From contig NZ_CP007739.1 of NCBI RefSeq assembly GCF_000724485.1, positions 2,946,001-3,010,000 of the forward strand: 64,000 nt of DNA, given 5' to 3'. This document shows positions 34,005 through 43,379 of this stretch, one piece after another. The stretch is from Bacillus methanolicus MGA3. GTDB lineage: Bacteria > Bacillota > Bacilli > Bacillales > Cytobacillaceae. Position 1 is the stretch's first letter. Each line of letters opens with the position of its first letter. Below the pieces are notes generated by a model. The model was not told where the DNA came from, searched no databases, and saw only the letters and a list, made by a program, of their open reading frames with translations. The position numbers and the translations under genes were made by a program.

Positions 34005-35144
34005 TTACTTCAATGGTACTTGTATGATGATAACCGTACCGGCACCTATTTTAGAATGAATCGAGATTTCGCCTTCAAGCAGATCTACCCGTTCCTTCAT
34101 TCCAAGGATGCCAAACGATTCAGGCTTCTTCTCATTTGTATCAAAACCTTTTCCATTATCCTTTATTACAACGTTTACATGTGATTTATTAATCTCCAAT
34201 TTCACTTGAATTTCACTTGCATCAGCGTGCTTCAAAGCATTTTGGACAGATTCCTGCACAAGGCGGAAAAGTGCAACCTCGTATTTTGCTGGTAATCTTT
34301 TATCTTCACCTATGTTAAAAAAATAAATTTTTGTCCTATTATGATATTCTTCGATAGTCTGCAAATATTTTCTGAGGGTAGGAACGAGGCCAAGGTCGTC
34401 AAGTGCCATTGGACGCAAATCGTAAATGATTCGCCGCACCTCGTACAGAGCAGATCGAACCATCCGCTTTAAATTGCGGATTTCATCGATCGCTTCTTCT
34501 GCACTTCTTTCCTTATATATGCGTTCAATTAAATCAGAACGCATCATCACATTGGCAAGCATTTGCGCCGGTCCGTCATGAATTTCTCTGGACAGCCTCT
34601 TTCTTTCTTCCTCTTGGGCTTCGATAATTTTCAGGCCAAAATCCTGTTTTTGTTTTGCATTTTCCAGCACTTCTCCCACTTGCTTTAAATCACTCATTAA
34701 ATAATTTAAAACAATCGTTATTTGCGAAATAAGATAATCTGCCCGTTCAATCGTCTCCGTTAGGCCAGCGAGCCTGCGTTCAATTTCATCTCTGCGCCGC
34801 CTCAGTTGTTTTTCCAGCTGCCGATTCATCGTAAGGTCCATTTGGAGGTTGTGCGCCTTTTCATAGGCATCTCGGACCTCTTCTTCTGTATAATCTTTAA
34901 AATGCATGCTCACTTCGGAAAGGCGCTTTCTTGCAAGGCGGGCTTGAACTTCAAGCCTGTCCCCCTCAGCAATCGTTTGAAGAACCATTTGTTTTACATC
35001 TTTTAGTTCATCAGTCAAAGTTTCATAGTCTTTGCGGCATTGCTCACTGATTCGAAAAATTTCATCTTTGCTGTTTACAACGGTGTCAATCATTTTTTCA
35101 AGAATTTGATCTAGTGTTTTCGTATCAAAATTTATCGCTTTCAT
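34005..35144 (-). CDS. degS: Sensor histidine kinase DegS (cytoplasmic)
   Basis: 379 residues, B. subtilis DegS 385. No membrane segment. N-terminal coiled-coil sensor domain (1-170), HisKA_3 dimerisation helix with the phospho-histidine in RLSREIHDGPAQ, and a HATPase with NALKHADAS, DNGKGFDT and GILGMKERV. Phosphorylates DegU. The upstream gap to the divergent yvyE (35145-35532, 388 nt) is AT-rich and must hold both promoters; I see only weak -10-like matches. Confidence 0.97.
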   Translation of the reverse strand: MKAINFDTKTLDQILEKMIDTVVNSKDEIFRISEQCRKDYETLTDELKDVKQMVLQTIAEGDRLEVQARLARKRLSEVSMHFKDYTEEEVRDAYEKAHNLQMDLTMNRQLEKQLRRRRDEIERRLAGLTETIERADYLISQITIVLNYLMSDLKQVGEVLENAKQKQDFGLKIIEAQEEERKRLSREIHDGPAQMLANVMMRSDLIERIYKERSAEEAIDEIRNLKRMVRSALYEVRRIIYDLRPMALDDLGLVPTLRKYLQTIEEYHNRTKIYFFNIGEDKRLPAKYEVALFRLVQESVQNALKHADASEIQVKLEINKSHVNVVIKDNGKGFDTNEKKPESFGILGMKERVDLLEGEISIHSKIGAGTVIIIQVPLK

Positions 35145-35532
35145 AAATCTTCCTCCAAGGGTAAAAAAACCCTTTCGGTTTGTACATATTTTATCGTGAA
35201 TAAATGCAACATACTATCTAGCTGCAAGAAAACTTTCACAAAACAGGCTAATTTCAGTCAAAAAGCACAGTTTTGCATATTCCGCATAAGTCTTATTTCC
35301 TATATAATTATGATTAATTATGACTTTTATTAGGGTCCATTTTCCCCAGAGAAAATATTTTTCTAAAAAAATATTGTTCCTCTCTTAGAATATCTAATAT
35401 TATACCATGACAAAAATCTTGCTATATTAAAGTTTCTTTACAATGCGTTAAAAAGTGCGTGAAAAGAATTTTGTCGATTTATAATAAATAAAGTGTTGAA
35501 TTTTAAGAAGCATTTCAGAAAGGAGTGATTTG

Positions 35533-36168
35533 ATGGTGCTGCCCTATTACTATACAGTCAAAGGATACGGGGAACATGAAATCGTCATCGAGAAATCCCG
35601 TTTTATCGCACATGTTTCTCGTGCCGAGACGGAAGAAAAAGCACAGGAATTCATTCAATCCATTAAGAAAAAACATTGGAATGCAACCCATAATTGTTCA
35701 GCCTATCTGATCGGTGAGAATGACCAGATTCAAAAAGCAAATGACGACGGCGAACCCAGCGGCACAGCAGGTGTTCCCATTCTCGAAGTATTAAAAAAGA
35801 AAAAATTAAAAGATACAGTTGTCGTCATAACTAGATATTTCGGCGGAATAAAATTAGGTGCAGGAGGGCTGATTCGAGCTTACGGCAAAGCAACTTCTGA
35901 AGGCATCGAAGCCACGGGTGTTGTAGCCAGAAAACTAATGCGGGTTATGCATACAAAGATTGATTATACATGGCTTGGAAAAATTGAAAATGAACTTCGC
36001 TCCTCTGTTTACACGATAAAAGATATCCATTATGAAGATAAAGTGGAGATTGAAACCTTTGTTGAAGAAGGCCAAAAAAATGCTTTTTCCGATTGGATGA
36101 TCGAACTGACAAATGGCCAGGCAGAGATCCGCCAAGGTGAAATGCTTTATTTGGAAGAACCTATTTAA
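35533..36168 (+). CDS. yvyE: YigZ/IMPACT family protein (YvyE)
   Basis: 211 residues. IMPACT domain with KSRFIAHVSRAETEEKAQ, HNCSAYLIG, DDGEPSGTAGVPIL and RYFGGIKLGAGGLIRAYG, then a DUF1949-like C-terminal domain. Related proteins act on translation stress in eukaryotes; the bacterial role is unclear. AAGGAG lies 7 nt before the ATG at 35533. It is divergent from degS, as in B. subtilis. Confidence 0.94.
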   Translation: MVLPYYYTVKGYGEHEIVIEKSRFIAHVSRAETEEKAQEFIQSIKKKHWNATHNCSAYLIGENDQIQKANDDGEPSGTAGVPILEVLKKKKLKDTVVVITRYFGGIKLGAGGLIRAYGKATSEGIEATGVVARKLMRVMHTKIDYTWLGKIENELRSSVYTIKDIHYEDKVEIETFVEEGQKNAFSDWMIELTNGQAEIRQGEMLYLEEPI

Positions 36169-36272
36169 CCTTCCTAATAATTTAATATTTACGAAAGCTT
36201 TGATTTTCGATAAAATTAAGTGTCATCGTTTTGAAAAAAAGAACTAAAACAATTCACAAAGTAGGGATAAAA

Positions 36273-37301
36273 ATGTCTGTTTCTAGATCAGTAAGGAGGA
36301 AAAAGAAAAAACTGCGCGTCATGCGCTTGTTTGTTTTACTTTTTGTCTTTTGTTTAATTGGAGGCGGATCTTATTTTGCCTACGATATTTTATACAACGC
36401 CAAAAAAGCATCAGATAGTATTTTCCAAGAATTAGATCCAAAAAAAGTTGCCAATTATAGAGACGAAGATATTAAAATAACAAAGGATCCTTTTACGGTT
36501 CTGCTTGTAGGGGTTGACAACCAAGGGGGCGGTGGAAGATCGGATGTCCTTATGCTGGCTACAGTCAATCCAAAAACAAAAGAAGTTTACCTTTTAAGTA
36601 TTCCGAGAGACACAAGAACATATCTCCCTGAAGTTGGATATGAAACAAAAATCAACCATTCATATAGCCATGGCGGAATTGAAGCAACAATCAACGCCGT
36701 AAGCAAATTGCTTGATATCCCGATTGACTATTATATTACGACTAACTTTAAAGGGTTTGAAGATATTGTAGATACACTAGGCGGAGTAACTGTTGATGTT
36801 CCATTTACCTTTAAATCACAGCTGACAGACAGCTTGAAATGGAAGACGTTCTATAAAGGGAAAATGGAATTAAACGGGAATGAAGCGTTAGCGTATGTCC
36901 GAATGAGAAAAAAAGATCCAAAAGGTGATCTTGGCAGAAACGAACGACAACAGCAAGTTATTAAAGCGATTGTTGATAAAGGAACTTCGTTTTCTTCTAT
37001 TACAAAAATAGATGACGTTTTGGAAAAATTGGGAGAAAACGTCAAGACCAACATACCTCCTTCTAAGTTTGCTAGTTTTATAAAATTATATACAGAATTA
37101 AAAAATAAAAATATCAAACACTTAGCCCTAGAAGGATATGATAGATATATTGACGGTGTGTATTATTATGTTCCTTCTGAAGAGTCAATAACAGAAGTTA
37201 GTTCGATATTGCGAAGTACTCTTGATTCTTCTACTTATACAGCCGAAGATCACTCTTCCCAGGCTAATCATGTGACAAATGAACATCAAAATAATTGGTA
37301 A
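36273..37301 (+). CDS. tagU: LytR-CpsA-Psr wall-polymer ligase (TagU type)
   Basis: 342 residues. A basic cytoplasmic head, one membrane helix (about 18-38) and an extracellular LCP domain: LLVGVDNQGGGGRSDVLML, LLSIPRDTRTYLP, NHSYSHGG and RMRKKDPKGDLGRNERQQQV. LCP enzymes move teichoic acid or other secondary polymers from undecaprenyl carrier to peptidoglycan. The glycopolymer cluster and TagO downstream provide a likely substrate. The ATG at 36273 follows AGGGATAA; an earlier TTG has no ribosome binding site. The former name in B. subtilis is lytR. Confidence 0.93.
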   Translation: MSVSRSVRRKKKKLRVMRLFVLLFVFCLIGGGSYFAYDILYNAKKASDSIFQELDPKKVANYRDEDIKITKDPFTVLLVGVDNQGGGGRSDVLMLATVNPKTKEVYLLSIPRDTRTYLPEVGYETKINHSYSHGGIEATINAVSKLLDIPIDYYITTNFKGFEDIVDTLGGVTVDVPFTFKSQLTDSLKWKTFYKGKMELNGNEALAYVRMRKKDPKGDLGRNERQQQVIKAIVDKGTSFSSITKIDDVLEKLGENVKTNIPPSKFASFIKLYTELKNKNIKHLALEGYDRYIDGVYYYVPSEESITEVSSILRSTLDSSTYTAEDHSSQANHVTNEHQNNW

Positions 37302-37313
37302 AATGAATCTATT

Positions 37314-37352
37314 AGGGTCAGACCCCCTCCAACAAGGGGTCTGGCCCTATTA
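37314..37352 (+). terminator. Terminator of tagU
   Basis: AGGGTCAGACCCC and GGGGTCTGGCCCT flank a short loop and are followed by a T-rich run. The GGGTCAGACCC motif recurs at 16970-17050 and near 60716. Confidence 0.9.
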
Positions 37353-37454
37353 TTTTTTTAAAAAATTTCGTAGTAGAACTTTCTTCCGATTGGAAGATTT
37401 GACATTATTCGATAGAATAGGTAAAGAACGAAAAAATGTCGACGGAGGGATAAC

Positions 37455-39884
37455 GTGAAAAAAATCTTTGCTTCTTCGGTTCTGGCAACTGCTGTATTGT
37501 TTCCTGTCCTCGTGAACGCGGAAGAACTAAATTTTCCGTCTAATATGACGGTAAGCCAAAAAGTAGAAATACGAAAAGGAGCTACTGAGAGTTATCCAGT
37601 AGTTTCATCGATTCCAACTGGCCAAAAAGTAATCGTAATTGACAAAGTCACTAATTCATTTGGTGAAACATGGTACCGCGTAGATTTAGGAAATGTGAAA
37701 GGCTGGGGGCCTGCAGATCACTTCACAACAGCAAGCAGTAGCGGTATTCAGGCAGGCAAAGAAGCAGTGGTCAATAGCGATAACGTAAACGTAAGAAAAG
37801 GAGCAACTACTTCGTACGAAGCAATTGCGAAACTATCAAAGGGCCAGATTGTTAAAGTAATTGATAGTTTTACAAATAAGAACAATGAACTGTGGTATCA
37901 AATCCAAACCGGTACTATAAAGGGCTGGGTCAACCAAGAGTTTCTGTCTCCTAAACCCGAAGTAAATCCCGCTCCTCCTCAAGCAACTGAAAAAACTGTC
38001 CAAGCAGATAAAACCGCTGTTAGAAGAGGAGCCGCTGATACATACAAAGCAGTAACATATCTCGTGAAAGGACAAAAAGTTCGAATTATTGATACATTTA
38101 AAAATTCTATGGGAGAAACGTGGTACCGAGTGGATTTGGGGGCGGTCCAAGGCTGGGTGATAGAAACTGCTTTTAAACAATCAAGCCTTCCTCCGGCTCC
38201 TGAAACGACCGAACTCCCGGCAATTGGCACCTATGTATATAGCCACTTAAATGGGCTGAATGTAAAAAGAGGAGCAGCTGATTCATATACTACTGTTGCT
38301 TCACTAAGTTTGAATCAGAAAATAAAGGTTCTCGACCATTTTGTCTATACAAATGGTGAAGCTTGGTTAAGAGTAGAAGTAAACCCTTCTTTAGCCGGAT
38401 GGGTTCCTGCTGATGCTGTAGGCACTTCCCAGGCATTAAATCAAACTTTATACGTAAGCGTTGATACCGCCAATCTAAGGAGCGGCCCATCAACAAATTA
38501 TAGTATTATTGACCGGGCTTCCAAAGGCACCATTTTAAAAGCAGTTGATACAGCTAGGGATTCAAATGGAGGCCTATGGTACAAAGCGATTACAAGCAGA
38601 AATCAAGTTGTCTGGGTACACTCAACAGTCGTAACAAATCAACCCGTTTCGAGCGTTGCAACAAAATATGTCGCTACAAAAAATGCTGTTCTCTATTCAG
38701 GAGCATCTTTCCAATATGAAGTGAAAGAGAGACTTGCCTATAACAGCAAAGTAACCGTTTTAAACGAAGTTGTTAATTCATTAAATCAAACATGGGTTCA
38801 AATTAAAAGTTCAACCGGTCGAACAGGCTGGACGCCTAAATATGAATTAATCTCTTCAAAAAATGACTTGCAATATGTATATGCTCTGAATAAAGCAGTA
38901 ATCCGAAGAGGTGCTGGAACGAACTATTCTGTATCCGCTTATTTAAAAGAGAACGATAAGCTTATTGTGCTGCAAGAAATAAATGGATGGTTAAATGTTG
39001 AAACTCTTGGCGGAAAGAGAGGATGGATAGACAAATCATTAACCTCAAAAGTGTCTACGAAAAAGTTAATTTCGCCGACTGTTGAAACGATTGACGGCGA
39101 TCAGCATTTAATATGGAAAAAAACAAGCAATTTTAATTTAACCTATTCAATCCTTTCTTCCAACCGCTTAAAGCTTTCCGGCGGATTTACGGATGTTGAA
39201 GTGCCATCTACTAAAATAAAAGGAATCAGCTCAATCGATCCGTCCGGGGTCATTACCTTTGAACCGGGATATACATTTACAATTAGAAATTATCCAGACA
39301 AAGTGACGATTAAAATTATTCAGAATGGTTTAGCCGGCAAGAAGATAATCGTTGATGCCGGCCATGGTGGAAAAGATACAGGAGCAATTGGTCCGACCGG
39401 TTTAAGAGAAAAAGATGTGAATCTCGCAACAGCGCTGCTTTTAAAAGCTGAGTTGGAAAAAAAGGGAGCCATCGTCACACTAACCCGTTCAACGGATATT
39501 TTTCTCGAACTGAGTGAAAGAACAGCTATTGCAAATTCATCTCATTACGATGCGTTTATCAGTATTCATGCTGACTCTCTTTCGACTACCTCAAGAGGAA
39601 CAACTACTTATTATAATACAACGGTAAACTTTAACGGACCAAAAAGCAAGAAACTGGCAGATGCGATCCAGAAAAATATAATTTCTTCAATGGGCACTTA
39701 CGATCGCGGTGTTAAAGAACAAGAATTCTATGTTAATAGAATGAACCAACTTCCAAGTATTTTAGTTGAACTAGCTTTCATATCCAATCCTAAAGAAGAA
39801 GCATTGCTTCGTTCGACAGCATTCAGGCAAAAAGCAGCAATCGAGATTACGAAAGGGCTCGAAGAATATTTTACTAATTTCTAA
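37455..39884 (+). CDS. N-acetylmuramoyl-L-alanine amidase with seven SH3 domains
   Basis: 809 residues, secreted. Signal peptide to about residue 22; seven bacterial SH3 repeats between about 30 and 535, each with an R/S-G-A...Y motif and a closing GW; an AMIN-like beta domain (about 545-630); then Amidase_3 (about 632-805) with IVDAGHGGKDTGA (zinc His), EKDVNL (zinc Glu), ISIHADS (zinc His) and VELAFISN (catalytic Glu). It cuts the stem peptide from MurNAc. It takes the place of LytC beside tagU, but uses SH3 wall-binding modules. GGAGGG precedes the GTG. The 37353-37454 gap holds a TTGACA-like element. Confidence 0.94.
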   Translation: MKKIFASSVLATAVLFPVLVNAEELNFPSNMTVSQKVEIRKGATESYPVVSSIPTGQKVIVIDKVTNSFGETWYRVDLGNVKGWGPADHFTTASSSGIQAGKEAVVNSDNVNVRKGATTSYEAIAKLSKGQIVKVIDSFTNKNNELWYQIQTGTIKGWVNQEFLSPKPEVNPAPPQATEKTVQADKTAVRRGAADTYKAVTYLVKGQKVRIIDTFKNSMGETWYRVDLGAVQGWVIETAFKQSSLPPAPETTELPAIGTYVYSHLNGLNVKRGAADSYTTVASLSLNQKIKVLDHFVYTNGEAWLRVEVNPSLAGWVPADAVGTSQALNQTLYVSVDTANLRSGPSTNYSIIDRASKGTILKAVDTARDSNGGLWYKAITSRNQVVWVHSTVVTNQPVSSVATKYVATKNAVLYSGASFQYEVKERLAYNSKVTVLNEVVNSLNQTWVQIKSSTGRTGWTPKYELISSKNDLQYVYALNKAVIRRGAGTNYSVSAYLKENDKLIVLQEINGWLNVETLGGKRGWIDKSLTSKVSTKKLISPTVETIDGDQHLIWKKTSNFNLTYSILSSNRLKLSGGFTDVEVPSTKIKGISSIDPSGVITFEPGYTFTIRNYPDKVTIKIIQNGLAGKKIIVDAGHGGKDTGAIGPTGLREKDVNLATALLLKAELEKKGAIVTLTRSTDIFLELSERTAIANSSHYDAFISIHADSLSTTSRGTTTYYNTTVNFNGPKSKKLADAIQKNIISSMGTYDRGVKEQEFYVNRMNQLPSILVELAFISNPKEEALLRSTAFRQKAAIEITKGLEEYFTNF

Positions 39885-39934
39885 TTTCTTGCAATCTATT
39901 TCCTATGCTATCTAAATATGGTAATCTACTAATG

Positions 39935-39980
39935 AAAAATGATTTGGGATTATGTATTTCTTTTTCCCAAATCATTTTTT
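39935..39980 (+). terminator. Terminator of the amidase gene
   Basis: AAAAATGATTTGGGA and TCCCAAATCATTTTTT flank a 14-nt loop. Confidence 0.9.
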
Positions 39981-40012
39981 CTAAACATTAATCAGGAGGT
40001 TTTTTTAAAAAA

Positions 40013-40708
40013 ATGAACCGTACTAAGAAAATTGTCGTTGCCGGTGCATTAGCTTTAGGGATTGGAGCTGGCGCGTATATGTTCACGCCTAAAGGCATAA
40101 ACGCTGCTAGCAACGTCGTCTTAGCGAGTGTTGATTGGGTAACATCCCAAATTAATCCTATGAAAACAAAAATAGCCGATTTAGAATCAAAAGTTGCTTC
40201 TCAGCAGCAAGAAATAAATAATTTGAAAGCGCAGCTTTCTCAAATTGGGAATCCGACTACACCGCCAGCAAATGGACAATTGCCTTCAACCGTTTATACG
40301 ATTAAAAGTTCCGTAACCATCCATTCAGGAGCAGCAAGAAGTTATAAAGTAGTCGCAACAAAGCCGGCGGGTTCAGCACTAAAGGTGATCGATTCTTTTA
40401 ATAATCCCTCTACCGGGTTATGGTATCGTGTAGAAATCTCTTCTACAGTAAAAGGATGGGTTTTCTCAGGTGATGTTTCAACATCGAAACCATCAGCCTC
40501 TGGACCAACCCAGGTTATTACAACGGGTGATGTTCAACTACGCAGAGGCGCATCTGACAGCTATTCAACCATTCAACTCATTCCAAAGGGAACAACTTTA
40601 AAATATATTCAAACTTTTGTTAACGCAAAGGGTGAAACCTGGTATAATGTTGAAACCTCATCAGGTGTTAAAGGCTGGATTTTAGGCAGCCTTGGCGAGG
40701 TGAGGTAA
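40013..40708 (+). CDS. Secreted two-SH3-domain protein with coiled coil
   Basis: 231 residues. Signal peptide or anchor (about 5-32), a short coiled coil (KTKIADLESKVASQQQEINN), a Pro/Thr linker, and two SH3 repeats (about 95-155 and 165-230) much like those of the neighbouring amidase. No catalytic motif. It lies between amidase and the SpoIID-type gene and may target or modulate the amidase. AGGAGG is unusually far (13 nt) from the ATG, so translation may be weak. Confidence 0.85.
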   Translation: MNRTKKIVVAGALALGIGAGAYMFTPKGINAASNVVLASVDWVTSQINPMKTKIADLESKVASQQQEINNLKAQLSQIGNPTTPPANGQLPSTVYTIKSSVTIHSGAARSYKVVATKPAGSALKVIDSFNNPSTGLWYRVEISSTVKGWVFSGDVSTSKPSASGPTQVITTGDVQLRRGASDSYSTIQLIPKGTTLKYIQTFVNAKGETWYNVETSSGVKGWILGSLGEVR

Positions 40709-40709
40709 A

Positions 40710-42023
40710 TTGAAAAAGATCGTTTATTTATTTTTACTTTTCATTAGCACCTTTCCATCGTTCGCAAAAGCAGCGGAACCTGTTCAATATCCAAATGAAG
40801 TGAATGTATCTGTTTACTTGTCAGATAACTTTACGATTACTTTAAATGGTTCATATCAGTTGTATAACAAAGATACCGGCGCTCAAACGATAATCCCTCA
40901 AGGTACGGTTTTAACAATAAAAAAAGATAGTACGGGAATTACTGTCAGCTACACTGGCTTCAGCCAAAATTCAGCAACAGGTTTTGATTTGCAAGAATTA
41001 GCCGGCAGCAGCCTGTCAATAGCAAAAGTAAGCAACGGTTTATCTTATCGCGGAAGCTTTTTTTTAAAACCTAATGGAAGCAAGACGGAACTAATTAATA
41101 TCCTTGATATGGAAGACTACTTAAAAGGCGTTGTTCCAAGTGAAATGCCTGCCTCTTGGCCAAAAGAAGCACTTAAAGCGCAGGCAATTGCTGCCCGAAG
41201 CTATGCAGCCAATACTATGATGCTTACAAGCACTGCGGCAAGCCAAGTTTACCGGGGATATACAGCAGAGGATCCCCGTACAAATGAAGCCATCAAAGAA
41301 ACGGAAGGATTAGTGGTTAAATACAACGGAAAACCCATTCAGGCATTCTTCCATTCAACAAGCGGCGGAAGAACAGCAAACGTTGGGGATGTTTGGAATT
41401 CAGATCAAAAATACTATCCATATCTTGTTTCAGTAGAAGATCCTTACGAGTCTTCTCCATATAGCAATTGGAGTGTCACTTATTCCGCTGCTGATATACT
41501 TAAATCCTTTGGTTTTACAAATAGTTCCACTGTCCTTAATGAGATAACACTTTCAAAAACGGGCGCTAACGGAGAAGTCAGAGGAGTAACAGTAAAAACC
41601 TCATCCGGTGATAAAACAATAACCGGAAATGAATCTGATATAAGAAAACTTTTTCCGCTTCAAAGCGCAAGCCATTATAATATGTTGTATTCAAACTGGT
41701 TTGACATAAAAGTAACAAAAGCGCAAAGTAATCTATCTGTCCAAACTGCAAGCGGAACAGTTTCTATATCTCAGTTAAAAGGGCAGACTGTCCAAACATC
41801 AGATGGCCAGATTGTTTTACCAGATTCAAATGTTTCCATCCAGACCGCTTCAGGTACGGTAACGAATGAAGACACAGGGATTACTTCTGTCACCATAAGC
41901 GGAAAAGGCTGGGGACATCGAATTGGAATGAGCCAGTATGGAGCGAAAGGATTTGCTGAAAAAGGCTGGAAAGCAGAACAAATTCTTACTCATTATTTTA
42001 AAGGAACAACAGTATCGAAATAA
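40710..42023 (+). CDS. lytB: SpoIID/LytB domain protein (amidase enhancer type)
   Basis: 437 residues, secreted. Signal peptide MKKIVYLFLLF to about residue 22; SpoIID core with LKGVVPSEMPASWPKEALKA and QAIAARSYAANTM, FHSTSGGRT, and terminal GKGWGHRIGMSQYGAKGFAE. LytB in B. subtilis enhances the LytC amidase; SpoIID is a lytic transglycosylase. It follows the SH3 gene by one base from a TTG with GAGGTGAGG upstream, so the two are coupled. This completes a lytABC-like unit next to tagU. Confidence 0.88.
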   Translation: MKKIVYLFLLFISTFPSFAKAAEPVQYPNEVNVSVYLSDNFTITLNGSYQLYNKDTGAQTIIPQGTVLTIKKDSTGITVSYTGFSQNSATGFDLQELAGSSLSIAKVSNGLSYRGSFFLKPNGSKTELINILDMEDYLKGVVPSEMPASWPKEALKAQAIAARSYAANTMMLTSTAASQVYRGYTAEDPRTNEAIKETEGLVVKYNGKPIQAFFHSTSGGRTANVGDVWNSDQKYYPYLVSVEDPYESSPYSNWSVTYSAADILKSFGFTNSSTVLNEITLSKTGANGEVRGVTVKTSSGDKTITGNESDIRKLFPLQSASHYNMLYSNWFDIKVTKAQSNLSVQTASGTVSISQLKGQTVQTSDGQIVLPDSNVSIQTASGTVTNEDTGITSVTISGKGWGHRIGMSQYGAKGFAEKGWKAEQILTHYFKGTTVSK

Positions 42024-42025
42024 GG

Positions 42026-42058
42026 AAAACCGGGCGTTCGACAACGCCCGGTTCTTTT
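42026..42058 (+). terminator. Terminator of the SpoIID/LytB gene
   Basis: AACCGGGCGTT and AACGCCCGGTT around a 4-nt loop, followed by CTTTT. Confidence 0.93.
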
Positions 42059-42100
42059 ATGTTCCTATCATGGAATGAAAGCTCATAATTGAGATTGACG

Positions 42101-42140
42101 AAAAAAGGGGCCAGGCCCTTTACAATTGAGTCAGCCCCTT
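42101..42140 (-). terminator. Terminator of the glycopolymer cluster
   Basis: AAGGGGC and GCCCCTT with a T6 run on the minus strand; the arm overlaps the end of the last glycosyltransferase. It includes the GAGTCAGCCCC motif seen in other intergenic hairpins. Confidence 0.7.
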
Positions 42141-43366
42141 GCTTTTTGTGCTTCTTGGATATGAACCAGCAGGTCATCGACTATACTTTTCCAAGAATAT
42201 TGCTCAACAGCAAGTTTACGGCCGTTTTGGCACATTTGTTCATATTCGTTTTCCGAAATTTTCATAAGCTCGGATACGGCTGAAGCAATCCCTTCAGGGT
42301 TCTCCGGAGGGGCAATTTTACCGCACTGATATTCTTCCAATATCGCGGCACTTTCTCCATCGCCGCAATATAAAACAGGTGTTCCAGTAGAGATGGCAGG
42401 AAATATTTTTGAAGGCCTTGCACCCTTAAATAATTCAATATTTCGTAATGAAACAATACTAAAATCAGCAATCGAAAACATTCTCGGCATTTCCGAAACG
42501 GGAACAGAACCGTAGAAGGTAACATTATCAAGCTTAAGATCTTCCTTTAGCTTTAATAGCTTCTCCCTTTCTTGGCCGTCACCGACAAACAAGAAATGAA
42601 CATCAGGTTCTCGTTCCTTTAATAGGGCAGCAGCCCTTAATACAGAATCTAACCCTTGTGCATATCCTAGAGTACCTGCATACATAAAGACTTTCTTATT
42701 CTCAATGCCAATTTCTTTTAATAAATCCTTATCCTTTGGCATCGGATGAAATGTATCTGTATTTACCCCATTTGGTAAAAGAAATACGTCTTTCTCATTC
42801 TTTCCTTTCCGGATCATGTACTCTTTAATTCCTTCAGTCGCCGTCGCTATTTTCCACGATTTTTTATAAAGGAAATTCTCAAGCCATTCGGCCATTCGAA
42901 TAAACACTTTATTTTTTAGAATCCCTAGTTCCACAGCGGATTCTGGCCAAATATCAGCCACATTGAATATAAACTTTGCCCTTTTTATTTTCGCGCCTAA
43001 ATAACCTGTAATCCCAAGAAATAAAGGCGGAGAATTACAAATAATCACATCCGTGGGCTTAGATTTAAAGATCGAATAAAACGCACTAAACGTAAATGAA
43101 AAATAGGATGCCAACCGTTTCCAAAAACTTCCCTTTGGCGACGGATAGATCCATGAACGATGAACCGGTATTCCGTCCCAGTCTTCAAATAAATAAAACA
43201 TTCCTCTATATTCTTCAGGTATTACTCCCTTTGGATGATGAGGAAAAGCTGTAAGTACTTCCACCTGATGCCCTCTTTTAATAAGTTCCTTGCTTACTTC
43301 GTAAACCCTTATTTGAGGTGCACCTGTTTCAGGGGGAAAATGTTGACATAAGTAGATAACTCTCAT
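42131..43366 (-). CDS. Glycosyltransferase, GT4 family (WbuB-like)
   Basis: 411 residues, GT-B fold. N-terminal YLCQHFPPETGAPQIRVYE and RGHQVEVLTAFPHHPKG are characteristic of WbuB-like enzymes; the C-terminal nucleotide-binding half has MYAGTLGYAQGLDSVLRAA and a donor-site stretch KIFPAISTGTPVLYCGDG. Adds a sugar to the lipid-linked repeat unit; donor and linkage cannot be told from sequence. Last gene of the cluster. Confidence 0.87.
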   Translation of the reverse strand: MRVIYLCQHFPPETGAPQIRVYEVSKELIKRGHQVEVLTAFPHHPKGVIPEEYRGMFYLFEDWDGIPVHRSWIYPSPKGSFWKRLASYFSFTFSAFYSIFKSKPTDVIICNSPPLFLGITGYLGAKIKRAKFIFNVADIWPESAVELGILKNKVFIRMAEWLENFLYKKSWKIATATEGIKEYMIRKGKNEKDVFLLPNGVNTDTFHPMPKDKDLLKEIGIENKKVFMYAGTLGYAQGLDSVLRAAALLKEREPDVHFLFVGDGQEREKLLKLKEDLKLDNVTFYGSVPVSEMPRMFSIADFSIVSLRNIELFKGARPSKIFPAISTGTPVLYCGDGESAAILEEYQCGKIAPPENPEGIASAVSELMKISENEYEQMCQNGRKLAVEQYSWKSIVDDLLVHIQEAQKARG

Positions 43367-43379
43367 TTTCCCATCTCCA

